Positions 6,098 through 12,427 of a stretch of DNA of 12,427 bases are shown one piece after another (the stretch's first letter is position 1; each line of letters starts with the position of its first letter). The stretch lies in contig JAKATV010000468.1 in NCBI GenBank assembly GCA_021818565.1, positions 1-12,427 on the forward strand, written 5' to 3'. The notes beneath the pieces are model-generated. The model had not been told where the DNA came from, did not search any database, and worked only from the letters and a program-made list of their open reading frames with translations. This stretch comes from Planctomycetota bacterium (GTDB taxonomy: Bacteria; Planctomycetota; Phycisphaerae; WQYP01). The position numbers were made by a program, and so were the translations under genes.

Positions 6098-7990
6098 ATG
6101 AAGAATATTAATCCCATAGAGCGCCATGTGGAAAAGCTCGTGCTAGGAATCGGCGTGCTTTTTGCCGGTTGGCTGGTTTACAAGAATTTTGTGCATGACC
6201 CCAATCAGGTCTCATCGCCGGTGCAGTCTGGTTCCATGGTGGCACCCGCTGACGTGGGTTCAGTGATCACGTCGCAAGTGCGATCGCTTGAATTGGCAAT
6301 CCAGCAGCAACAAAATCGAACGATTCATATCGGTCATCTACCGAATTACGTTAAAGATCTGGTCGCTAAACAATCCAGTCCGCTTCCACAGTCGCTGGTA
6401 GCGTTGTCTCCTGTGCCATTTGCCCCATACAATACCGCGCTACAAATGACTGCCGGACGCCATGCACAAGGTTTAATATTCATGGCAGCCGCTGCACCGG
6501 CTTTAGCTAAGCCCAAAGCCAGTCAATCTCAGGCGGTCGTCTATTTACCTCCCACATCGGGAACGACTGGGAACTCGGCCGCCAACAACGGATTTCCGGG
6601 GAACACCAATCCAACCAATTACATGAACAATTTCAGTAATATCAATGGCACCAGTAATCTGCCCACCAAAGGAATGTTCTGGGTAACGCTTAAAACGACT
6701 TTCCCCATGTCTAAGTGGTTGGCCAGCCTGACCGCCAAGGATAAGAAACTCACCGCTAATCAGGCGGCATTGCCGTTGCCCTATCAGATAACGGCTTTTT
6801 ACCGGGTGGAGGTTCGTCGCCAGCGGCTTTTGGCGGATGGCCGCTGGTCTGCGTGGAAAAACATCAAGGGTTTGAATCTGAATCCTTTGCCGAGCTTAAA
6901 TTTTAGTGCCTTGAGCTACAGCCAGCGTTCCACATTGCTCGGACAATTGGACGGAATTGTTTCTGAAATTTTAGATCCGCCTTTTTATGCCACGCGACAG
7001 GTTCAGCGGCGCGCGACTACTCCCTCGCCCAACTCACAGCGCCCCCACCCCATGATGCCAACAAATATCGGTCCGCCGGGCGGATTTGGCCCTCCGGGTG
7101 GTTTTGGCCCCCCGGGCGGGTTCGGCCCTCCAGGCGGTTTTGGCCCCCCGGGTGGATTGCCTACTCCCCCGCCCCAGGTGCATCAGCAGCAGCAGAAACA
7201 ACCCACGACGCCGGCGTTGTCGCCGTTTCAGGTCCAGGCGCAGCAATCTCAACAGATTCAGTTGCCGCCATTGGTGATGCCCGGCCAGTCTGCGACAACC
7301 AACGGCAATTATCCGGCAATACCCAATGGATTTCCCGGTGGCTTTACCCCGCCTGGATTCAACGGCACTAATTCACCTCCTACCACCGGGCCGGCCAGCA
7401 TGACCGATATGACGGATGTGCCGGTGCGATTTTACGATACGCATGTAACCCCCGGCGATACCTATCGCTATGAAATTCGCGTGGTCATGTACAATCCGGT
7501 ATTTAATTTTCCCAACCGCCTCGACAAGCCCGCGCTGCGCCATCAGCAGTGGTTGAAATCGCCATGGAGCCTGCCCAGCGCATCGATGCGGGTTAACAGC
7601 GATCTCTATTTCTTTATTTCCAGCGCGCAGGTATCACGCGGATCTGTTTCCTTCCAACTGTTCAAATGGGTTCGCGGCCAGTGGCTTGACGGCAGTCAGA
7701 CGGTGCGGTTAGGCGAGCCGATTGGCAACAAAGAGTCCATCTCGGTCATTACCAGCAATGGTACATTAGCCCCCAAACTTGTGAACTTTGCCACGGGGTA
7801 TGTGCTGGTTGATGCGGTCGAGCAACCGGCGGACCAGAGCGTGAATGTGATTCTTGACGGCCCGGATCATAAATTGCACCTGCGAAATTCACAATGGGAT
7901 TCTACCGATCCGCAGTTGCAAAGGCTTAATAATTTGAGCAACGAGATTGGTGCTCCGCCGCCGGCAACCGGGCAAAACAATAATCCATGA
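6098..7990 (+). CDS. Bitopic envelope protein (Amuc_1099-like position) with GGFGPP tract and beta-rich C-terminal domain
   Basis: This 630-residue protein starts at ATG 6098. The N-terminus, IERHVEKLVLGIGVLFAGWLV, holds one membrane helix at about residues 13-28; this start style recurs in planctomycete proteins of similar operons, from memory. Residues about 30-150 form a periplasmic helical and linker region, and about 185-310 a folded domain (MFWVTLKTTFPMSKWLASL, then PYQITAFYRVEVRRQRL). The collagen-like tract follows at 325-354, then a Pro/Gln-rich linker to about 430. The C-terminal domain (about 445-600) starts FYDTHVTPGDTYRYEIRVVMYNP and looks like an Ig/fibronectin-type beta sandwich. 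The tail is Pro/Asn-rich. I know no precise function; the position between a PilO-like gene and the secretin suggests an inner-membrane or periplasmic connector to the secretin. A structured 280-base gap separates it from the secretin gene. Confidence 0.87.
   Translation: MKNINPIERHVEKLVLGIGVLFAGWLVYKNFVHDPNQVSSPVQSGSMVAPADVGSVITSQVRSLELAIQQQQNRTIHIGHLPNYVKDLVAKQSSPLPQSLVALSPVPFAPYNTALQMTAGRHAQGLIFMAAAAPALAKPKASQSQAVVYLPPTSGTTGNSAANNGFPGNTNPTNYMNNFSNINGTSNLPTKGMFWVTLKTTFPMSKWLASLTAKDKKLTANQAALPLPYQITAFYRVEVRRQRLLADGRWSAWKNIKGLNLNPLPSLNFSALSYSQRSTLLGQLDGIVSEILDPPFYATRQVQRRATTPSPNSQRPHPMMPTNIGPPGGFGPPGGFGPPGGFGPPGGFGPPGGLPTPPPQVHQQQQKQPTTPALSPFQVQAQQSQQIQLPPLVMPGQSATTNGNYPAIPNGFPGGFTPPGFNGTNSPPTTGPASMTDMTDVPVRFYDTHVTPGDTYRYEIRVVMYNPVFNFPNRLDKPALRHQQWLKSPWSLPSASMRVNSDLYFFISSAQVSRGSVSFQLFKWVRGQWLDGSQTVRLGEPIGNKESISVITSNGTLAPKLVNFATGYVLVDAVEQPADQSVNVILDGPDHKLHLRNSQWDSTDPQLQRLNNLSNEIGAPPPATGQNNNP
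7070..7159 (+). repeat. Collagen-like GPP-(GGF-GPP)4-GGL coding tract in the third operon gene
   Basis: GPP, four GGFGPP units and GGL make 30 residues (325-354), or ten Gly-X-Y triplets. The four full units again all differ as DNA and match none of the eight units in the two preceding genes. The tract sits between the folded middle domain and a Pro/Gln-rich linker. Confidence 0.95.
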
Positions 7991-8270
7991 GGTGGTTTTA
8001 TCTTCGGCGGCGCGTTGCTTACGGAGGAAAAAATTGAATTGGGGTTGCAACCGGACAAAATCGGTTTTAGGATACGGGGGTTTATCGGCGGGTTGTTGCA
8101 GGATAAGTCCTTGCAAACAAGAGGGTGTGGAAAACATGTAGATGTTTTTATGAGGTCAAGACCTTGGCGGGCGGTTGATGCCGAACGCTGTTTAGTTTGA
8201 AGTCTGATCGGTTCCGGCGCATGATTATGGGCCGGTTCCACAGTAATGTTCGGATGTAGGAGTAGTAGCC
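7991..8270 (+). other. Structured intergenic leader ahead of the secretin gene
   Basis: These 280 bases hold no firm gene but several dyads: a perfect 10-bp palindrome GGTTGCAACC (8043-8052); a bulged hairpin TTGCAGGA/TCCTTGCAA (8096-8116, loop TAAG); AAAACAT/ATGTTTT with loop GTAG (8131-8148); and AGGTC/GACCT with a 2-base spacer (8153-8164). A strong GGAGG (8023-8027) lies 6 bases before TTG 8034 and opens a 35-codon frame ending at 8141; its reality is unclear. None of the hairpins has a proper U-tract, so the secretin is probably still cotranscribed, with room for post-transcriptional control. Confidence 0.5.
8258..8262 (+). promoter_or_regulatory. Ribosome binding site supporting the TTG start of the secretin
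   Basis: AGGAG lies 8 bases before TTG 8271. The next in-frame Met is past residue 90, after the signal peptide, so TTG is the only start that yields an exported protein. Confidence 0.75.
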
Positions 8271-11200
8271 TTGAATACCCAGAAGCGATCAAAAATTCTT
8301 GCCATTGGCGTCGCGGGAGCTTTACTGGCCGGCGCGAGCCTTCCATTGCTGCCCTTTGCCATTGCCCGCGCGGAAGCCCAGTCGTCGTCATCAACGACGC
8401 TTCTGGATCGCGGCACGCAACTGATCAGTCAGCACGAGTATCAGACTGCCAAGCAGGTGCTCTTGTCTATTGATCCCTCCAAGCTCAGTGGCGCGGATCA
8501 AACCCGCCTGGCTTCGCTGTTGCAAAAGGCGGATGCGGGCATTGCCGGCATGTCGATGGACCTGACGGTGTACCACAATGCCACCGCTTCCCTGCAGGAT
8601 GGCCACTACGCCCATGCTGCCAAGCTCTTTCACTATCTCATTAAAAGCCCGGATGTTTCACCGGAGCTTAAAAGTGAAGCGGCTGACAACCTGGCATTAA
8701 CCCAAGCCAAGCAACAACAATTGGTCCCGCAAATGAAGTCGCTGCTTCAAGACGCTACCCACGCCTATCAGGCCGGGAACTTTGATCAGGCGGAAGCGGA
8801 CCTTAACAAAATCCAGGTTTCCGGAGTTGATCTCGGTGATCAGGCCAATTTAATCCCGCATTATCAGTATTTAATCGCGCAACGCCGTGTTGAACAAGTA
8901 CGCCAGCTTGAAGCCGCCCAGCAGGCCAAAACGGTCGCCGTACAGACGACCGCCCCACAGGCGTCGGCAGCCGAAAAGAAGTTGCTGGCGGAACAAAACC
9001 AACAGGAGGCGCAGCGAGCCGCCGCCACTCAGGCCGCCTTGGCGATGAAAAATCGTCAGGCGGAGAAAGCGGCAGCCGCAGCGAAACTTGCTCAGGAGCA
9101 ACATCAGCAGCAACTCGCGCAAGCCGCTGCCGCTGAAAAACTTGTCCAACAGCAAAAGGCGGCCCAGCAGAAATTAATGGAACAGGAAGCTGCCGCTAAA
9201 AAACTTGCCGAGGAGCAAAAAGCTCAGCAGGCACAGGCGGCCGCCGCCGCACAAATGGCTCAACAGCAAAAGTTGGCTGAAATAAAGATGCAGGCCCAGA
9301 GGGCCGCTGCGGAAAAACTTGCCGCTGCCAAACTTGCACAACAGCAGCAGCTTGCACAACAACAACTTCTGGCCCAGCAGCAGACGCAGGAACAGCAGGC
9401 GGAGCAAGCTCGGCAAGCTGCCGCCGCCCTGGCCGCACAACAGGCTGCCGCCACTGGGGCCAAAACTGAAGCTTCGCAACAGGCCGCCACGGAAGCTCAG
9501 CAGCCGCAACCTGTTCAATCAGCAGCCAAGGTGCAACCCACAGAGACACCGGCACCGGTAGCTACTCCGGCTCCCGCCCCGGTCATGGTCATGTCGCAAT
9601 CTACTGCTCCCAAGGCGACTCCCGCAGTCACCTCCAAAGCCCCTGCGACAACTATGCAATCCGCCTCGGCGCAGGAAATATCCAAACCGTCCCTGGCGGA
9701 AATTGAACGCGAACGCTCTGCGGCACTGGTAGTGCGGGCCGACGACGATTTGCGCAATGCTGATTATCAGCACGCAGTTGCCCTTTATAATGATGCGTTG
9801 GCGCTTGATCCGAAAAATGAGGCCGCCGCGATGGGCCTTCGTAATGCCCAAAAACTGGCCCTGGGGCAGTCGCCAGGCTTGCTTTCCCAGCAAATTTACG
9901 ATCAGGCCATCCAGGCACAACGCGCCCATGTACTTTTTGATAACGACCTGCAACTTTCCGCCAAGGAAATGCAGGCCGGCAAGTACCCGCAGGCTGTCGA
10001 TCATGTTAATGATGGCTTGGCCACGATCGAGGCCGCTCGCGGCATTCTGACCGCCGGGGATTACAAAGAAATGAAAGCCCGGGCTGATCAACAGCTTGCG
10101 GTGATCCAGCAGCAGGAAGCCCAGGCCCAGGCCATTGCCCAGGCGAATCGTGCCAAGGAAGTTACACAAAGCCAGATGCAAATTGAGCATCAGTTGGCGG
10201 TTCGCCGGCAGATGCAGATCAACCAGCTGATGGGCCAGGCCCGCGAGTACTTCAAACAAATGCAGTATCAGCAGGCGCTGGATACCTTAAATCAGGTTAT
10301 TGCCATTGACCCGCAGAACAATACCGCATTGTTTATGCAGGAAATGGTCTCTGATCAAATTCAATACAATGCGTGGAATCACTATCACCATTTGCGCTCC
10401 GAAGCCGAGCAGGCTCAGGAAGTCAAGGGGCAGGAATATATGATTCCCTATCCCAATCTGGAAATTTACCCGCAAGACTGGCCGGAACTTAGCCGGATGC
10501 GGGAAGCGGAACAGCACAACTCCGAATCTCCCGCGGATAAAGAAGCTCGTCTGGCTTTGGCGCGTAATGTTTCGAAGATTGTTGTCAATCAGCAGCCATT
10601 CTCTGATGTGGTCCGACTGCTGCGGCAGCAGACTGGTGCCAACATTGTTGTCAACTGGAACGCGCTAAGCAATGCCGGTGTGCAGAAAAACACACCTATC
10701 AGTTTAACCTTACGCGGCGTACCATTTAAGAAAGTGCTTTCACTGGTCCTGCAACAGGCGCAGGGAAGCGGTGGAACGCAGTTGGGGTACAGTATCAGCG
10801 GCGGCGTATTGACTATTTCCACCAATGACCAATTGGCCCAGCAGAAAACAACACGTGTGTTTGATATTCAGGACCTGCTGGTTCAGGCTCCCAATTTCAC
10901 CGCACCGACCTTTAATCTGCAAAATCAAAGCAGCACCAGCGGCGTGCAGGTCAGCAGCGGAAGCTCCGGCGGTGGCGGCGGTTCGGGCAGTTCCGATCTC
11001 TTCTCGGGCAGCGGCGGCGGCATGGGCGGCCAACAACAAGCCGGAAAGACACGGGCCCAAATGGTCACCGAGATTACCCAGCTTATCGAAAATACCGTGG
11101 CCCGAAATTCGTGGATTGACAATGGCGGCACCGTTGGATCCGTTCGCGAAATTAACGGGCAGCTTGTTATCACACAAACTCCCGGCAATCTCGAAAAAGT

Positions 11201-12158
11201 TTCGGGCTTGCTAAAACAATTGCGTGAAACCCGGTCGGTGGAAATTTCCATTGATGCCCGGTTCCTATACGTAACCACGGGCTTCTTGAATGATTTCGGT
11301 TTCTCTTGGAGTTTGGGTTTTGGCAATATGTTCGGCTCTGATGTTGGCCAGGTCGCCGGTGCCGGTACCAGCACCCCCAGCATTTCCGGACCGGTAAGTA
11401 TCACAAACAATAGCTCCACGTATGCCACGCCCCAGACAACCGGTGTAACAAACTCCATTGGTGGAACTTATTCCACGCCATCGCTAAGCTTAGCCGGTGG
11501 TATTCTTTCCAATTATCAGTTGAATCTGTTGTTAAGCGCCACGGAAATTAACAAGCGCAACACCCTGCTGGAAGCCCCCCGCATTACTCTGTTTAATGGT
11601 CAGCGAGCGACGATGGTAGTGGAAGACGTGCAAAACTACGTCCAAAGCTTTACTCAAACCGCTGGTACAGGCGGATTGGTGGGTGGCGTGGGTGGTGTGG
11701 CAACTAATTTGGATGTGTTACCGCTGACTACGGGTCTAAGCCTTTCTGTGCAGGCAACCGTTTCTTCGGATGATCGTTACGTTATTATGACCATCCAGCC
11801 CTCACTTTCTCAGTTGTTAAGCCTCCAAACCTTCAATATCAATGGGCAGAACACCGCCACCGCTGGTGCCTCCACCGCACTGCCCGGCTTCGTACAGTTG
11901 CCGCAGACCCAGATCACAGAGGTTTCCACAACTGTGTCAGTTCCGGACGGCGGAACATTACTGTTGGGTGGTGAACGCCTGGCCGGTGAAACCACCATTG
12001 AGGCCGGCGTGCCGGTGCTTTCGCAGATTCCGATTATTAATCGTCTGTTCACCAACAGTTCGACCACCAAAGACAATCTGGTGCTGTTGATTCTAGTTCG
12101 CCCACGGATCATCATCCAGAAGGAATTTGAGAAAAAGCAGTTCGGTCGCAATTATTGA
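8271..12158 (+). CDS. TPR and coiled-coil secretin (type II/III secretion or type IV pilus outer-membrane channel)
   Basis: This 1295-residue protein starts at TTG (AGGAG 8 bases upstream). Residues 1-36 are a signal peptide ending A-E-A before Q37. TPR-like helices cover about 42-190. Residues about 205-400 are a TolA-like Ala/Gln/Lys/Glu coiled coil built of degenerate 18-20-residue units, followed by a Pro/Thr/Ala-rich linker (about 405-470). More TPR motifs follow at about 480-530 (NADYQHAVALYNDALALDP) and 655-695 (QYQQALDTLNQVIAIDP). An N0/STN-like domain spans 767-855 and an N1-like domain about 860-985, the latter interrupted by a Gly/Ser loop (about 897-935). The secretin barrel domain runs from about 988 to the end, with VPDGGTLLLGG from 1224, GVPVLSQIPIINRLF from 1246 and LVLLILVRPRIII. 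It should form the outer-membrane pore of the complex whose inner-membrane parts are the three preceding genes. At nearly twice the length of ordinary GspD/PilQ, it may span an unusually deep periplasm. Whether pilus or secretion is undecided. Confidence 0.95.
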   Translation: MNTQKRSKILAIGVAGALLAGASLPLLPFAIARAEAQSSSSTTLLDRGTQLISQHEYQTAKQVLLSIDPSKLSGADQTRLASLLQKADAGIAGMSMDLTVYHNATASLQDGHYAHAAKLFHYLIKSPDVSPELKSEAADNLALTQAKQQQLVPQMKSLLQDATHAYQAGNFDQAEADLNKIQVSGVDLGDQANLIPHYQYLIAQRRVEQVRQLEAAQQAKTVAVQTTAPQASAAEKKLLAEQNQQEAQRAAATQAALAMKNRQAEKAAAAAKLAQEQHQQQLAQAAAAEKLVQQQKAAQQKLMEQEAAAKKLAEEQKAQQAQAAAAAQMAQQQKLAEIKMQAQRAAAEKLAAAKLAQQQQLAQQQLLAQQQTQEQQAEQARQAAAALAAQQAAATGAKTEASQQAATEAQQPQPVQSAAKVQPTETPAPVATPAPAPVMVMSQSTAPKATPAVTSKAPATTMQSASAQEISKPSLAEIERERSAALVVRADDDLRNADYQHAVALYNDALALDPKNEAAAMGLRNAQKLALGQSPGLLSQQIYDQAIQAQRAHVLFDNDLQLSAKEMQAGKYPQAVDHVNDGLATIEAARGILTAGDYKEMKARADQQLAVIQQQEAQAQAIAQANRAKEVTQSQMQIEHQLAVRRQMQINQLMGQAREYFKQMQYQQALDTLNQVIAIDPQNNTALFMQEMVSDQIQYNAWNHYHHLRSEAEQAQEVKGQEYMIPYPNLEIYPQDWPELSRMREAEQHNSESPADKEARLALARNVSKIVVNQQPFSDVVRLLRQQTGANIVVNWNALSNAGVQKNTPISLTLRGVPFKKVLSLVLQQAQGSGGTQLGYSISGGVLTISTNDQLAQQKTTRVFDIQDLLVQAPNFTAPTFNLQNQSSTSGVQVSSGSSGGGGGSGSSDLFSGSGGGMGGQQQAGKTRAQMVTEITQLIENTVARNSWIDNGGTVGSVREINGQLVITQTPGNLEKVSGLLKQLRETRSVEISIDARFLYVTTGFLNDFGFSWSLGFGNMFGSDVGQVAGAGTSTPSISGPVSITNNSSTYATPQTTGVTNSIGGTYSTPSLSLAGGILSNYQLNLLLSATEINKRNTLLEAPRITLFNGQRATMVVEDVQNYVQSFTQTAGTGGLVGGVGGVATNLDVLPLTTGLSLSVQATVSSDDRYVIMTIQPSLSQLLSLQTFNINGQNTATAGASTALPGFVQLPQTQITEVSTTVSVPDGGTLLLGGERLAGETTIEAGVPVLSQIPIINRLFTNSSTTKDNLVLLILVRPRIIIQKEFEKKQFGRNY
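8883..9470 (+). repeat. Ala/Gln-rich degenerate coiled-coil repeat within the secretin gene
   Basis: This stretch encodes about 195 residues composed mostly of A, Q, K, E and L, with recurring blocks such as AAAEKL followed by QQQK. Units are about 18-20 residues and degenerate at both protein and DNA level. It resembles the TolA central helix, and long antisense open frames here are composition artefacts. Confidence 0.8.
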
Positions 12159-12194
12159 AAATAAGGGCAACGATCCCTTTCTTCACCGAAACAC

Positions 12195-12230
12195 AGGCCG
12201 GGGGTGTTGGCACATCTCCGGCCTTTTTTT
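12195..12230 (+). terminator. Intrinsic terminator of the pilM-secretin operon
   Basis: AGGCCGGGGGTGT (12195-12207) pairs with ACATCTCCGGCCT (12212-12224) around the loop TGGC. This gives a 13-pair stem with two G-U pairs, followed directly by a T-run to 12230. It lies 36 bases after the secretin stop and marks the operon end. Confidence 0.92.
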
Positions 12231-12358
12231 ATTTATTTTTCCCCACCTGCGGCGAATCACTTTTTGTTCGCACCGTAAGGCCGCCGGGATAGCATAATTT
12301 ATTGTCCAAAATCACTACTGTCCGGTCATAAGTCCAGTAATAGTAACTGGTTACGATC

Positions 12359-12427
12359 ATGCGTAGTGGATTTGCGCATCCCTTGCGACGAAAACAGTTC
12401 ATTTATCGGGGTTTTCTGCATCCACCT
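12359..12427 (+). CDS. Possible start of a downstream gene (partial, unrecognised)
   Basis: From ATG 12359 a frame stays open for 23 codons to the window edge, beginning MRSGFAHPLRRKQF. The stretch is basic and I recognise no family. There is no clear Shine-Dalgarno. A weak TTGTCC (12302-12307) with CATAAG (12327-12332) upstream could be a promoter. Overlapping dyads CCAGT/ACTGG (12334-12350) and GTAAC-TG-GTTAC (12343-12354) lie just before the ATG and could be an operator. The evidence is thin; the frame may be chance. Confidence 0.25.
   Translation, partial: MRSGFAHPLRRKQFIYRGFLHPP

Noticed and set aside
8871..9555. Several antisense Leu/Ser-rich or Ala/Cys-rich open frames
   Set aside because: They are shadows of the Ala/Gln-rich coiled-coil region of the secretin, caused by biased codons that rarely give stops on the other strand.

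Overview
The window (about 12.4 kb) looks like the chromosome of a PVC-superphylum bacterium, most likely a planctomycete. This is inferred from recalled protein styles, not from a search: a PilM-type protein fused to a PilN-like membrane arm, a bitopic protein starting with an 'ERHVEKLVLG' helix, a TPR-plus-secretin outer-membrane protein, and a small lipoprotein with a 'GVITT' motif. Part or all of this set recurs in that superphylum. No rRNA, tRNA, CRISPR array, transposase or phage gene was seen.

Layout. Positions 1-1838 hold three minus-strand genes, in transcription order: a lipoprotein (1838-1116), a small multi-pass membrane protein (1003-587), and the N-terminal part of a glycerophosphodiester phosphodiesterase (425 to the window edge). 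Positions 1839-2252 are a divergent intergenic region with a likely promoter in each direction and an RNA hairpin ahead of the right-hand gene. Positions 2253-12158 hold four plus-strand genes that probably form one operon: a PilM-PilN fusion, a PilO-like bitopic protein, a third bitopic protein, and a 1295-residue secretin starting at TTG. A strong intrinsic terminator follows at 12195-12230. The last 200 bases may contain the start of another gene.

How the genes fit together. The four right-hand genes make a trans-envelope complex of the type IV pilus/type II secretion class: a cytoplasmic actin-like platform (PilM part), three inner-membrane proteins with large periplasmic domains, and an outer-membrane secretin with long TPR and coiled-coil periplasmic extensions. 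The order PilM, PilO-like, third bitopic protein, secretin matches what I recall of the Akkermansia Amuc_1101 to Amuc_1098 cluster. No assembly ATPase, PilC-like protein or prepilin lies in the window.

Most striking signal. Each of the three consecutive inner-membrane proteins carries exactly four copies of the hexapeptide GGFGPP, flanked so that glycine falls on every third residue for 27 to 30 residues (collagen-like Gly-X-Y register). All twelve copies are identical as protein, yet all twelve 18-base units differ as DNA. This points to selection on the peptide rather than fresh duplication, and suggests that the three subunits may bind each other through these tracts, possibly as a heterotrimeric collagen-like rod. 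The secretin lacks the tract.
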